Numbered from the stretch's first letter, positions 10,143 through 22,064 are shown. The stretch is 64,000 nucleotides of DNA from Leucosporidium creatinivorum (GCA_001600635.1 BCKL01000007.1:1143343-1207342); one strand, 5' to 3'. Numbers and translations are program-made. Notes: a model not told the origin generated them from the letters alone.

Positions 10143-12404
10143 ATGTTGCCTCGACTTCCTACTCTGTTACGCGCTCCTGCTCGTCGGTCATTCACCTCCA
10201 CCGCCTCGCAATGGCGCTCAGCTCCTGCACCTCAGCAGCCGCTGCTCTCGTCTTCTTCGCCTGACGCCGCGACCGAGGGGATCGCTCTGAGCAAGATTGA
10301 ACGGCTCATGAAGCTCACGGACAGTCTTTCAGGGAATGGACTTGCTGGACAGCTCGGTAGCTTGAGGGGAGTGCCGTCTGTAGGGCCTTTGGGAGTGAGT
10401 GCAGGCTGAGAAAGGGGATCAGCGCGCGAGAGCTTAAGCAAGCTCACCTCTTGACGTCTTACAGCACGCCGACGAACAACCTATCAAGGAGAACCTCGAG
10501 CCGCTGCCTATTACTCGCAGGATGAAGGTAGGCTCGCAAAGAAGGCTGCTCGCGCTGCCTTCGCGACGCGTTGGGGTTGAGCTGAGAGCGCCCAGCTGAC
10601 CTCTGCTTCGCTATCATCCAGGACTCGTACGTCGAGCTCGATCTCAACTTCTCCAAGGACTCGAAGCTGCGGGAGCAGTATGTCGGAGGCCTGAGCAAGG
10701 TTCGGATGGGCCGTTTGATGGAGGGTGAGCTCGGCGCTCTCCCATGGTCCTGTACGATTTCGCTGACCGTCCCCTCGCTGACCGTCCCCTATATCCCCCA
10801 TCTCTCTCTTTCCCTCTGCGACCCTTCCCGCGGCCTTCCCATGCCTCCCCTCCCCCTCCGAACCCCCTCGGCGCTCCCCTCCCCAGACTTCGACAGCCTC
10901 GCCGGCCAGGCTGCCTACAAATACGTCCTGCCCGACGGCTGCTCCGTCTCGGACGCCCACCACTACGGCATCTACCTCGTCACCGCCGCCGTAGACCGTA
11001 TGGACGTCCTCAAGCCTCTCTCCCACTTCGACGGCAAGACCGACCTGCGCCTCTCGGGCTACGTCGCTTATGCGACCGAGTCCTCGTTGGAGGTGTTTGT
11101 GAGGCTGTCGACGCTGCCGAAGTCGGGGGAGAGCGAGACGGTCTTGATTGGCAGGTTCGCGATGGCTTGTAGGAAGTACAGTGGGGGAAAGCAGCCGATA
11201 GCGAAGCTGGAGGTGGTCGGGGAGGCGGAAGAGGAGCTGTGGAAGATGGGTAGGGAAATGAAGGAGGGAAAGTGAGTACTTGAGGTGAAGCCTCCCGAGA
11301 CCGAGCGCTGACAGCGCCGACCCCCTTCGCAGGAAGACTCGCAGCTCGCAGAGCCTCGAGAAGAGCCCACCAAACGAAGCCGAGGCCAAGATGCTACATG
11401 AGCTCTTCATCGGCCAGCAGGACATCTTCAGTGACTCCGTCTCCCTCCTCGTGATGGAGCCGAGCTGACCCTCTCACTCGCAGAACGTAACGCCCCTACA
11501 CCGGGCGACGTTGTCTGGATGTCGGATACCGATGTTAACTCGGCTCAGCTTATGCACCCGCAAGAGTCGAATGTACACGGCAAGATCTTTGGAGGGTGAG
11601 TTCGACTGCTTTCGGCGAGCCTGAGTCTCGTGCAGTCGATGCTGACGCTACTCCGCTGTACTTCAGCTACCTGATGAGGCTATCATAGTACGTCTCCCTT
11701 ATTTTCGACGAGACGCTAAGCCTTGCTGACTCTCTCCTGCCGGCTCACCTCTCCCGCCCCTCGCCCATTTCTCCTTCTCTCTCCTGCAGCGAGACCGCCT
11801 ACTCGACCGCATGCCTCTTCGCCCGCACACCTGTCACCTTCATTGCCTTGGAGTGAGCTCCACTCTCTCGCCCCAATCACTGCCGCCCACTGACCCCTTC
11901 CCCTCGGCAGCGAACTCCGCTTCGCCCAGCCTGTAGAGATTGGAAGTCTGCTGCGGCTCGACTCGCGTGTGACTTACTCGCCGATCAAGGGTACGTCGCT
12001 TCGCTTTCTCCCATCCTCTGGATCCGTGGCCCTGAGGCGGCGTCGAGGCTACAAAGAGCGCCGAGCTGACGCTACTCCGATCCGCAGGCGAGCACAAGTC
12101 GTTCCATGTCTCGGTAACGGCGTCGACTACAGATCTGTATACTGGAGAGAAGAAGATCACCAAGTGAGCCGTTCATGCCTCGCCTCGCCGCCCGTCTACC
12201 TCTCGCTGACCATCTTGCGCCTTGCCCAACTCGCCATCGTCGCTTTCCCCTTCCCCTCGCAGCACCTTCCATTACACCTTCGCCTCGGAGGCGCCCCTCC
12301 AGCGCCACGTCCTGCCGAGGTCCTACCGACAAGCCATGCAGTGGCTCGACGCCCAGCGTCGCCGAGAACTCGGAGTTTCGGTTCGCAAGGCTTACAGCTC
12401 GTGA
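10143..12404 (+). CDS. Mitochondrial acyl-CoA thioesterase, double hot-dog (ACOT9-like)
   Basis: Hydrolyses acyl-CoA to free acid and CoA, probably in mitochondria. I chose ATG 10143 because MLPRLPTLLRAPARRSFTST is an Arg/Ser-rich, acid-poor presequence; the in-frame ATG at 10041 would add 34 residues. First hot-dog domain: SYVELDLNFSKD through VRMGRLMEDFDSLAGQAAYKYV to LRLSGYVAYATESSLEVFVRL. Second: LMHPQESNVHGKIFGGYLMR through ETAYSTACLFA to FHVSVTA and FHYTF. The HPQ..N..G.IFGG segment is the usual thioesterase signature. About nine exons, ending VRKAYSS-TGA. One intron carries a duplicated branch-site segment (10761-10790). The 5' end is about 200 bp downstream of the hydrolase stop, same strand. 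Confidence 0.87.
10761..10790 (+). repeat. Tandem 15-nt duplication inside a thioesterase intron
   Basis: CGCTGACCGTCCCCT occurs twice in a row, so the intron has two identical CTGAC branch-site candidates. The acceptor lies about 100 nt downstream, farther than usual in this window, and a third branch site may be used. Confidence 0.7.
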
Positions 12405-12887
12405 TCGAGTCACGGCTAGGAGACTGTACAGTAGACATTATTATAGAGGCTTGCTTTCACGAGCAAAGCCTAATACACTTGTTATAAGTCACTCTTGCAG
12501 CGTCAGGCAGCCATCGCCGAGCTTCACTTCTGCTCGAACCGAACGCGAGGGGGTGAAGGGGTGCATGGGTCGCAAGGTGCTCTATCAACATACAGAGCCC
12601 CGATTCCGAGCTGAATCTCATTGAAGCGTGTAATCGGCAAGATCTGCAGCGAGATTTGAGGCTCCAAATGCCTCGAGGAATGAGGAGAGGGGCAACCCAA
12701 GCAGACCTCTCTCTGTCTCCTTCACTTCACTTCGTTACAGCTCTCGACAGCAGCAGCGTATCTTGACACACGCTCTTCGCCTCGCAAGCTCGCCTGTAGC
12801 TCATTCAAGCCGTCCTCGACACCTCAACAGCAGCTCTCGCTCTCACGCTCAACTCAGCCAGCCAAGGCAAGGTTGAGCGACTCCAAC
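12405..12887. other. Intergenic region between thioesterase and coiled-coil gene
   Basis: Both flanking genes run on the plus strand. The first ~200 bp are AT-richer and fit a 3' UTR (TTATTATAGAGG near 12436). The last ~150 bp are pyrimidine-rich and fit a promoter/5' UTR. No further gene seen. Confidence 0.5.
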
Positions 12888-15800
12888 ATGGTTCACGAGC
12901 GACCTCGTCCGCCAGGAAAACGTCCATCTAGTACACGCCAATCGCTCGCCGCTTTCATACCAGCTCCAGCACTCTCCAACAGCTCGAGCGAGGACGACGA
13001 GAGCGAAGCAACAGAGCTCGCTCGACCAGCGCCGACGGGCCCAGCGCTTCGGAATAAGCTCTCGTCCAGCAGTTTGAGCATGTCGCAGCCACCAGACTCA
13101 CCGCCCGACACCTACGACTACCCCGACCCGTTGGAACCAGCTGTACAGGACTCACCTCGGCCAACAAGACGCGTCGACGAGGACCAAGTCTCGCCGCTCA
13201 AGAGCAGATCAACGAACCGAGGACGGGAGAGCACCGGCAGCCTCTCTGGTACATCAAGTCACGTCCCAGGCGCCATCCCATTCCCCACCTCGTCAGCGCT
13301 CGTCAGCTCGGAGGAGTTCCGCGCGCGAACCCCTTCGCTTCATTCGAAATCGGCTTCGCTCAACTTGGACAACTTTCAGAGGGTCATGAGCGTTGCAGAT
13401 GAGGTCAAGGGTGCTTCAGGACCGCCGTTGGCCAAGGAGATTATCCAGGAGAAGAGCAGGGAGGAGCTCGAGTTGATGCTGCAGCAGGCGGATCGTTTGA
13501 TCAGGGAGAAGACTCATGGTGAGGACTCCCGAGCTTAGGAGTAGAGTCTGACTGCTTACAGCTACCCTACAGCGCTCTCTGAGCTTCAATCATCCGGCAT
13601 CCGCCTCGTCCGAGACCATCAAGCTCTTCGGCAGCGCCACGACTCGCTCCTCTCCCACTCCGCTCCCATCGCCTCCGCCGGCCCTTCCTCCCCTCTGCGA
13701 CACGCTCGACTATCCTCCGCCTCTTCCCTCTCTGCCGAGCTCCGCGAGCGCCCTCCACCCTCCCCCGCTCGCCGACCCTGGCGATCCTCTCTCGGCGTTA
13801 CCGCCCAGCCCGGCTCTCCACCTCAGACTCGTCGAGAGCCCTCGGACGAATATGACCACGAGCCCAACCACCGCAGAATGCCTACAAGCCCCACCACCCC
13901 CGCTCGCCACGGTCACAAGCACCGAGTCTCCTCCGCTTCCTCCTCCTCCGTCGCCTCGCTGTTCGCTCCGTCGCCTCGCATCGGCCTCGGCTCTCCCTCG
14001 CCACAAGAGCTCCAATCCCTCTCCCAAGCCAACTACGCCCTCTCAGTCCAGCTCTCCGAGCTCGAGCAAGATTCGGAGCAGGCCGAGAAGGAGGCCAAGC
14101 GGAAGCTGAGGAAGCTGGAGAAGGAGATTCAAGGGCTGAGGCAAGAGTTGGAGAGGGTCGAGGATAGGAACGTCGCTCTTGAGGGAGAGGTCAGCTTGGG
14201 TGCGAGCGTGTCGGGCGGTAGTGGCATGAGGAGGCTGGACGTCGTCGTGGACGAATCGACGCCGAAGACGAAGCCCTTCTTCACTCTCCAGCGACAATCT
14301 TCCTCCTCGTCCTCGGACGAGGACAACAGCGGCTCTAGCCCCGTTCAAGACTTTGCGCCGCCCAACCATATCCCTGCGGCGCTCAACCCCCTCCCGCCTG
14401 GCACTCCCACCAACGCCGCCGCCGCTCGACTACGCCGCACGCCAGGCAACGGCACTCCTCGCGCTCTCATCGACTCTCCTCCGCTCATCGCACCTCTCAC
14501 AACCCTCGACGCTACCACCGACACCGACATCGACCCGTTCCCCGCCCCCTCCTCCTCGCCCCTCGCTCCCCCTTCTTCCAGCTCCGAACCCTCCTCTTCC
14601 CCTCACGACGACCGCGCTCAACTCCACGACCAAAGGCAAGAGGACCTCGTCCGACAGCTGATGGCTACTATCGCGGAGCTGGAGGCTACGAATGAGGGGA
14701 TCGAGGAGGAAAGGCAGGAGATGTTGGAGAGGTTGGAGTTTGCTACGAGGGAGGTGGATGTATTCAAGAGGAAGTGTGAGGAGTTGGAGGAGGGGGCTAA
14801 CGAGGGGGAGACGCTGGGATGGGGTGAGTTCTCTCTGTTCTGCGTTGGCGGCGAGGACAAGAAGCAGAGGTGGAGCTCGGCGCTGACCTGTCCGGCCTCT
14901 CATCGCAAACAGAGGACCGCAAGGGCATCGAGTGGCGCTCTCCCTCCGCTTCCCCAAGCTCGTCTCGCCGCCCCAAAGGCAACCGCCGCGATATCGAACG
15001 AGTTCAGCGCCGATCTCGCTCCGCCCGAGAAGGCTCGCTTCCCCTCTCCGTCTCCGACACCTCCATCATGACCACCTTCTCGGGTCGCAGCGTCTCGCCT
15101 AGTCCGAGGCATCGTCGTAGTAGCAGTGGACATGGAAAAGGAGCGAGGACGCTGGGAAGCGAGCTCGGCGATCAGTGGGGAGAGGATGGGGAGGGGAGCG
15201 AGAGGTCGTGGGAGGAGGACGGAGACGACGAGTACGACATCGACCAAGGTCGCAGAGACTATCGTCACGAGGATGAGGAGGATCTCGACTCCCACGCCGC
15301 CACTCCCTCGCCTTCGAAGCACCAACGCCGCCGAACGACTTCCTCACTCACCCACTCTCCCTCCTGCGACTTTGACACCACCTCCGACCTCTTCCCCTCT
15401 GGCTCCCTTCGTCACTCGGCTCCCGAACCCGAAGCCTACGAGCAGCTCACGAGGATGGCGAGCGAATTGCCCGCTGTTTGGGAGGATGAGGAGGAGTTTA
15501 GGTTGGGCGTGGCGGCGGGGAGTCCGATGAAGAGTCTTAGTCGGAGTGGTGGGGAGGGGAAGACTGCGAGGAGGAGGAGTAGAGGTGGTGTGCATAGTGG
15601 GGAGGTGGGCGGTGGGGTGTTGAGGAGGTTGCAGTGGGAGACTCGAGGAGGGGAGGGTGAGGAGGTCGACTATTGGGGGAGGTATCCCGAAGAAGATGAG
15701 CAGGATGAGCAGAGGATGATTGAGAGTGGGGAGATGGTCGAGCTCAGGGAGAAGGAGGAGGAGAGGACGGTGCGCAAGAGGAAGAGTAGGAAGGGCAAGG

Positions 15801-16398
15801 CGAAGGCCAGGGAGCAAGAGAAGCAGGACGACTACGACTACGACCACGACCTCGGCCTCCAGATCGACGACACCGATATCGACCGCGAGGGCATCCCGCT
15901 CTCCCGCCGTCAACTTGCCCTCCGCCGTCTCGGTCTCGAAGCTTCGCCGACTTCCTCGAGCGCAACCCTCCACGCCGAGCCTCCCGCCTCCGTCTCCTCG
16001 TCTCACTCTCACTCCTCCTCTTCCTCGACCAACTCCCTCCAATCAAACTACTCTAACCTCTCCGCGACCATCGTCCGTCGCGGCCGCAAGTACCGCCATC
16101 GCAACAACTTCTACCCCTTGACCCTTCGCGCTCGGTATGCGCCCAAGATGGTGCTCACCCGAGTCACGGATGGAGCGGTCGGCCAGCTGTTTGCGATTGT
16201 GACGTATCTGAGGTTCTTTGTCGTCTTGGGGATGGCGTTGGCTTGGGCCCTTTGGCAGTGAGTTCGCACGCTCGGCTTTCGTTTCTTGGGCTGTTGGAGG
16301 AGGAAGACGAGCTGGAGCTGACCGACCTCTTTCGACGATTGCGCAGAGGACCCGCCAAGACGATGGGAGCGGCTCGTCCTCGTCGTAGGCTCAATTGA
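12888..16398 (+). CDS. Large disordered coiled-coil protein with C-terminal membrane anchor
   Basis: Family not recognised. ATG 12888 (MVHERPRPPGKRP) is the first ATG after a pyrimidine-rich leader. Residues 1-200 are Ser/Pro-rich and disordered, followed by short coiled-coil stretches (REELELMLQQADRLIREK; later QLSELEQDSEQAEKEAKRKL and EATNEGIEEERQEMLERL). A long acidic/serine-rich region with SPSPRHRRSSS-type phosphosites and a KRKSRKGKAKAREQEK basic patch precedes one hydrophobic helix (GQLFAIVTYLRFFVVLGMALAW). A short basic tail, ARPRRRLN-TGA, follows the last intron. The layout suggests a tail-anchored protein of the ER or nuclear envelope with a large cytosolic or nuclear coiled-coil part. 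That is inference. Four exons. Confidence 0.75.
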
Positions 16399-16736
16399 AG
16401 GAGCGAGCGAGGGAGCGGTTCGGTTCGGTCGACGGTTCGGTTCGGCGTTAGTACGGTTCATAGGTTTACTTCCCTCTCATAGTCTCTCATAGTCGATCTC
16501 CCCCACCACATATGTTGTTCTCCCTTTCTTGTCATGCATCCGCGCCCTCGTAGGCGCTCGTCAGTACACACCTCTTCACGCCGAGCAGCGAACGCCGAGC
16601 GCAAGTAGCGGTCTCACAGACGGGCGGGAGGGACAGAACACAACAGCACAGCTTTGCGAGTACTAAGCAAGCGAACAACTACGACAAGAAACCTCCTTGT
16701 TCCCCCGCCCATACCGCGCGAGCCGAGTCGAGCCAT
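16399..16736. other. Convergent intergenic region with GGTTCGGTTCGG repeats
   Basis: It lies between two converging genes and should hold both 3' UTRs. From about 16418 to 16458 the pentamer GGTTC(G) recurs (CGGTTCGGTTCGG, then ACGGTTCGGTTCGG, then TACGGTTCAT). No RNA gene or terminator consensus recognised. Confidence 0.5.
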
Positions 16737-18350
16737 CTACAAGCCCAGCTCATCGAATGCCGCGTCGTCCCCATCATCCAGCAAGGCGTCGAACTCATCC
16801 TTCTCCTCCCCCGACCCCACTGTCGGCTTCTGCTCCTCCCCCTCCGCTCCATCCACACCCGACTCGATCTTCACTCCCGCGCCCTCGCCCGCGCCCTCCT
16901 CCGTCTTGACCACCCTCCCCTCGAACGCCTCCTCAGCGCCACCTGCAGCAGCGACCTCCTCCTTCGGTACATGCGTTAAGAACCTCCGCAACTCGAGGAT
17001 GCTCGACACCTTGAGCTCGGCTTTCTTGCCCCAGCCGTCGACTTCGGGGCGGAAAGAGACGTAGAGGCCGTAGCCCTGTTGTTTGGTCGGGTGGGAGAGA
17101 TGAGGGGGGTGTGGAGGGGAAAGGTGAGGGTGGTGATGGTGAAGGTGAAGGGTGGGACGGGGGGGAGGGGCGGTACGGAGGGGACGGGAGAAGGTCAGCG
17201 CCGAGCAGCACAGGAGAGGGGAACGGGGTCGTACCTTCTCATTCAGCTCCTGCGGTTCAAACGAATCGGCAAGTACTCGTAGTCCACCTGTACTCTCATC
17301 ATCAATCAGCGCTCAATCTCTTGAAGTCAACCTCGGCCGAGCAGCTCGAAGACTCACCCACGATCGCGCCCATCTGCTGCCTGAAGTTACGCTGGATGTA
17401 GCTAAACGCGGTACTAGGATCGGCGACTGAGCCTTTGGTGATAGCGCGCCATTCGCCTGTTTGAGTCGAGAGGACGGGGACCTGAGCCGAGGGAGACGGA
17501 AAGGGTCAGCTGGGCTTTTCGAAGGCAATTGAGCGTAGAAGGGAAGGGAAAAGGTGTGAGGGCTCACCTTGCGACCCATGAGATCGACGAAAGGCTGAGA
17601 TGGTCCCGCGCCGGGCTGGAGGGCCGAAGGATCCATGATGCCGAGGGAGACGCCTTTGGAGGAAGCGTTGAGGTCGGTGTAGACTTGAGCTGTTGACTCA
17701 ACGTCAAGGGTAAGTCTCTGTAGCATGCGGACAAGGAGGGAGATGGGAGCGAGCACCCACCGATGCTCAGAGCCTCCTGCCTGCGAAAGCCGAGTCGTTC
17801 TGCGACGATGGTGGCCCAGGCGGTCATGACGGGGGCGCGGTTGGTGATGACGGATTTCTTGATGAGAGCCTGTGTGTGCGTTCATGTGAGTTGGACGTCT
17901 CCCAGCACCGATTGAGCGCCTACTCACCTCCTCGGCGAGTATCTCGTCGAAATCAAAGTCTGAATCCACGACGTCCTTGACCTCGCGCGTAGGCAGCGGT
18001 TTATCCAAATCATGTTCCCTCGGCGCTCTCTTCTTCTTCCCCTCCCCGCCAGCTGCTCCCTTTCCCTTGCCCGCCTTCGGATCGGTGAGCAAGGCGATCC
18101 CTTTCCGAATCTCCTCGTCGTCGATGCCCAGTTTGGCCATTTCCACCTGAGTAAGCAGTTGTAGTTTGGGTAACGAGGAGTAGCCTGCTGGGACGAGTTT
18201 CGAGGCGGCTTTGATAGCCTGGGACATGGTCAAAGGGTGGCGAGGACTGGAGCATAAGAGGCGGAGGAAAGCTGGAAGAGGGAGAGGCGTAGAGTCGGCT
18301 GTAGTCGATTGGGAGCTCTTGGCTGGTGATCCTTTGCCTTTGGGCGCCAT
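16737..18350 (-). CDS. Conserved-looking fungal protein of unknown function
   Basis: Start ATG at 18348-18350 (MAPKGKGSPAKSSQ), six exons, stop at 16737. The N-terminus is Lys/Ser/Ala-rich. A helical segment (MSQAIKAASKLVPAGYSSL) and a Lys/Gly-rich linker precede a folded core beginning ALIKKSVITNRAPVMTAWAT and continuing RRQEALSIAQVYTDLNASSK, GVSLGIMDPSAL and STQTGEWRAITKGSV. Further on are FSYIQRNFRQQMGAIVGGLR, ELNEKGYGLYVSFRPEVDGW, then SSILELRRFL. An acidic tail ends DDAAFDELGL. The core looks like a conserved globular domain, but I cannot name the family. The gene is divergent from mitochondrial uS15 with 114 bp between start codons, which suggests co-regulation but does not define function. 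Confidence 0.75.
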
Positions 18351-18464
18351 TGCGAGCTGATGAGGTGCAGAATCGAGCTCGACCGATGAATGCGGAGAGA
18401 GCCAAAGCGCAATTCCGAAAGCTCTCTTGACCCTTTACCTTACCGCTCGCTTCCAAGTCCGAAA
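18351..18464. promoter_or_regulatory. Very short divergent promoter (unknown protein / uS15m)
   Basis: Only 114 bp separate two start codons on opposite strands. The two 5' UTRs and core promoters must be extremely compact or overlapping. Confidence 0.6.
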
Positions 18465-19601
18465 ATGCTGGCCCGTCGAGCATTACAATCTACCAGGCCA
18501 CAGGGTAAATCGTCTATTACTCGCCCTGCTCCCCTACAGCTCTTACTGACCCGTTACCGCCCTCTTTAGTCGCCTCTTCCTCTTCCCTCCTCGTCTCCCC
18601 GTCAACTTCAGCTTCCTTCTCCTCCTCGGCCGTCACCAATGAATCCAAAGCCAAGCGCAAGTCGCGCCTAACAAAAAAGGCTCACATGGACCGCAAAGCC
18701 TCGCTCATCCGCCAGCACGAGCAAACGAAACCTGATCCCGTCCTGGGCTACCCTCGTTCCGGCGCCGAAGCCAACGCCTGGGACACTTCGCTCCTCAAGA
18801 GCGTACTGCTGGATCGTAACGAGATTTGGGGCGAGACCATCAAAGTTGTAGCAGGGGAATCGGCCGCCAGGACCACGGGCGGATCAGCTCAAGATCAACA
18901 GGACTTCCTCTCCTCCTCGCCCGGGTCCAACTCCTCCTACCTGCCCAAGCACTACAATTTCGGTCTCAACGCCGACACCGCCTCCCTCCTGACCGAAACT
19001 CTGCCCGCCGTCAGTTCGATGCGTTCCATCCTCGGAGGAGAGGTTTCGACCGATATTATCAGGGAGAAGAGGGTCGAGAGTGCCGAGCGGGAGGAGGGGG
19101 AGAAGAGGGAACGGTTGATGAGGGTCATTGATTTGAGGAATGCGGGCGCCAAGGGGATTGAGGTGGAGAATACGAGGAGGATTGTCGCGGCGTTTGGAAG
19201 GAAGGAGGGCGATACGGGTAGTCCAGAGGTGCAGGGTGAGTTTCGGGTTGCATCTCTCTCTTCACACGAGTTGACCGCTAATCTTCGCTCCCCTCCTCGC
19301 CTCCCTGCGCCTTCTCCGTGCCCTCCTCGGCCCTCACCTCCCTTCTACTCCAGCCGCCATCCTAACCTCCCGAATCCATTCCCTCACTTCCCACCTCCGT
19401 TCCCAACCCCGCGACGTCCACAACCGCCGTCCCCTGCGCTCGTTGATCCACCAACGCGCCAAGGTGCTCAAATACTTGCGCTCGGTCAACGTCCTGAGGT
19501 ATGAGGAGTGCTTGAGCAAGATTGGCGTGCAGAGTAGGGCCGTGGAAGGTGAGGTTGTTGTGACAAAGGGAGGATTGAGGGAGTTGATTAGGGGTGTTTA
19601 G
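18465..19601 (+). CDS. Mitochondrial small-subunit ribosomal protein uS15m
   Basis: Binds small-subunit rRNA in the mitochondrial ribosome. The start MLARRALQSTRPQ (ATG 18465) is a basic, Ser-rich presequence; intron 1 falls after codon 13. A fungal-specific insert of about 200 residues precedes the S15 domain, which is split by the second intron. Conserved S15 elements are RRIVAAFGRKEGDTGSPEVQ, then AAILTSRIHSLTSHLRSQ, DVHNRRPLRSLIHQRAKVLK and YLRSVNVLRYEECLSKIG; the GDTGSPEVQ signature and the His/Arg-rich turn are intact. The stop is TAG 19599-19601. The protein is longer than bacterial S15 (about 89 residues), as usual for fungal mitochondrial versions (yeast Mrps28 type). Confidence 0.9.
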
Positions 19602-19928
19602 AATGAAGTGGAAAGAAGAAGTGATTCGGAAGGACGGCGCCGAGCAGCGAACGGCGAGGTTCAAGAGAGGAGAGTCTGAGATGCGGCAACTGCTTTGCTG
19701 TATATTTTTTTGGTTGCTGGTGTCGCTTGAGCTAACAGAGCTAGCTTGTCGGCTCTCTCTCACTTACATATTCACCTCCCTTCGCCGAGCAAAGCCGAGT
19801 GAAAGAGCGCTCGATTTTAGGCCACTCGTATCGATCGAGCCTCTACGCTATCGCTACACGAATACACTATCTCCTTCTGCCTTTCACTCCCTGTACCATA
19901 CGAACGACTGCCGCCGCCGCCGCATCGT
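19602..19928. other. Convergent intergenic region (uS15m / Bud31)
   Basis: It should hold both 3' UTRs. There is a T-rich run (TATATTTTTTTGG near 19701). No gene seen. Confidence 0.5.
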
Positions 19929-20936
19929 TCAGTCGCTCGAAGCGCAGCCTCGGCAGCCGCAATGGGTGCACTCTGATACGTTCAGAGGAGAGGAGTGGTG
20001 AGAGAGGAGAGGATGGTATTGAAGGAGAGGTGGAAGCGAGAGGTGGATGAGACAGGGCAACGGAGAACGTCAGCTCGGCGTCGGAAGGAAAGGAGTGAGA
20101 GGACTGACCGACGACGACTCCATCCTTGAGCATGGCTTTCGGTACACGACAGATGCAGGTCGAGCCGGCGTAGTTCATGTCCTATTTCGAGGCGATCGGA
20201 GGGCAACGAGAGCGAGAAGGGTCAGTCAGTTCTATCCTCGAGCGCCAAGCCGAGAGACGACAAGCTCAGACCCACCCTCGACTGAATGCACCTCGCGCAG
20301 CAGAGCTTCTCGTATCCCGTCTTCTTCCACTTGGCGATGAGGCTGACGGTGGCAATGTGCTTGAGGTCAGCATGCGCCGAGCAGGGAGGAAGTGAGCGAC
20401 TCACTTGGCATCAGCATACTCCTCCTTCAACAGCCAATCGTACAACTCCTTGTTGATCGCTTCACGCTTGTAGTAGAGGTCGTAGATGTACCTGTTAACC
20501 CCAGGGCTCATTAGCAAGCCGGCGACGGAGGAGAGCGAGTGAGCGAGTGAGAGGACGAACCGACTCCGAGTGTGCACGATACGCATGATGGGCCAGAGGG
20601 TCTCGGTCTTGCGCTTGCCTTCGTGCGATTCGGATTCGGCTGTAGGAAGTCAGCCAGGGCGGAGAGCAAGGAGCCGTTAGTTTGTTGATCCTCTCCAGCT
20701 TCTGCAGCTGTGCAGGAGCAGCCAACGAGCACCGCAGAGCGAAGCACGTACCATCCCTCATCTTCCTGTTGTAGTCCTCCAGGATCGCCTCGATCTATTG
20801 CAGAGCCGCGCGGTCAGCTTCAAGTCGAGCTCTCGCCCTCGAGCAGCTGCCAGCAGAGAGCGGCAGCAGTTCTGTAGCGCACCTCATCGAAGCCCTCTGG
20901 TGGAGGCTTGGTGCGCGAGGTCTTGATCTTGGGCAT
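19929..20936 (-). CDS. BUD31: Pre-mRNA splicing factor Bud31 (G10 family)
   Basis: Core spliceosome protein of the activated/NTC-related complex. About 145 residues after splicing, the same size as human BUD31 (144). It starts [20 protein letters not shown] (ATG 20936). Diagnostic blocks in order: [100 protein letters not shown]. The Cys-rich zinc-binding residues are all present. At least seven exons in about 1 kb; the last encodes only the C-terminal [13 protein letters not shown]. The gene is more intron-dense than its neighbours. No anomaly. Confidence 0.96.
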
Positions 20937-21389
20937 GTTGGAAGCGGCAGAGAGCTGAGAACGAGGCGAGTGACTTGGGAGAAAGGGCGAAGAGGCGAGT
21001 CCTGCTGCTGAGTAAGCCTAGGGGACTGTTACGCGAGGTATCTGGTGCGCTACAGCGGCTTGAAGAGACGAGAAAGCTGGACGAGAAATGAAGGCGGAGG
21101 GAGAGGTTGTTCCGAGAGCGAGCTCAAGGCTTGTACTCCCGCCTCATTATGCTCGCTTCAACTCGACTCGTTAGCGCCAGCGTGCGGTACAGATCTATGA
21201 CAGGACACTGTACTGCACTGCTCTCGCTGCCTCGGACTCTGCAGCTCGGCTCGGCGGCGTATCGGACTGGTTCTCGCTCTTCTCGCCAGCCTTCTGCGCC
21301 TGCTCTAGCTGTTCCTATCAACGCGGCGTGCGAGATCGGTAAGTAATCGTAACGCTCGCGGCTCCACCGAATGCTGACGTGTCGTCTCT
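20937..21389. other. Upstream region of Bud31 and of BTB pseudogene 1
   Basis: It contains the Bud31 promoter on the left. An open stretch at about 21148-21340 ends in a plausible donor (GGTAAGTAA) followed by an intron with CTGACG and CTGCAG. This matches the exon-1/intron-1 arrangement of the other BTB copies, but the short start peptide is not recognisable. Confidence 0.45.
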
Positions 21390-22064
21390 GCAGCTTCGCT
21401 CTCCTCGAACTCCGCCAGCACAGCTTCCAGCCTCCCTCTTCACATTCAAGGGCGAATCAGCAGTTCACTGTCATCACGCGCGGTGTACAGTTCACGCTCT
21501 CCCTTACGCTCAGATCACCTTCGACTCGCCAAACCGATTCACCGCGGCGTTCCTCGAACACGACTTCACTGAGTCGCCGAGGAACATCCTGCACCTCGAC
21601 CGCAACCCTCAACTCTTCGAGCTTATCGTGGCGTATCTATCGGGCTACGAGACTATGCCCTTTCCGTCCGATAGCCTGCCCGCCCATATGACCGCCGAGT
21701 CGACCAGAATCAATCTCCATCGCGACGCCGAGCCCTCGCAGCTCTCGAAACTGCAGACAATATCTCAGCCGCCTTTCAGAGGTCCTACAGCGGTGGGAGA
21801 CTGGGAGAGCTCCGCGTTCCATTCCTATTTTCTCTTCTGCGGGTTTGGCAAGAACTTGAGCGAGAACATGAAGCGCCGGCTCTATCCAGGGTCCGCGGGA
21901 CTTTCGCAGCTTGCAGCATGTGATGACGCTGCAAAACTTGGTGGAGACGGTGGGGCTTGCTGCTGGGGAATCGGGATGAGGCGGTGATTATGGCGCATCA
22001 GAATGAGCGGAGTTGGACGGCGTGGAGGGACATGTGGGCGAAGAAGCCGAAGAAAGAGACGTAG
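21390..22064 (+). pseudogene. BTB (KCTD-type) family copy 1, frameshifted
   Basis: Remnant of the same gene family as 23489-24251. Recognisable pieces lie in three different frames. QQFTVITRGVQFTLS is in one. QITFDSPNRFTAAFLEHDF to LDRNPQLFELIVAYLSGYE, with a following SAFHSYFLFCGFGKNLSENM, is in a second. RDFRSLQHVMTLQNLVETVG and then IMAHQNERSWTAWRDM need further shifts. The splice-predicted frame from the upstream exon matches none of the domain start. At least three indels relative to copy 3 mean no complete BTB protein can be made. It heads a cluster of three same-strand copies. Sequencing errors could explain one shift but hardly all. Confidence 0.8.

Noticed and set aside
10511-11425. 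304-codon minus-strand open frame over the thioesterase
   Set aside because: It crosses exons and introns of a clear double hot-dog thioesterase on the other strand and has no domain of its own.
12873-12887. Start five codons upstream of the coiled-coil protein start
   Set aside because: It begins with TTG rather than ATG; the first ATG is at 12888.
16418-16458. GGTTCGG pentamer run as a tRNA B-box or structured RNA
   Set aside because: The B-box consensus needs a matching A-box and cloverleaf pairing, which I could not find.
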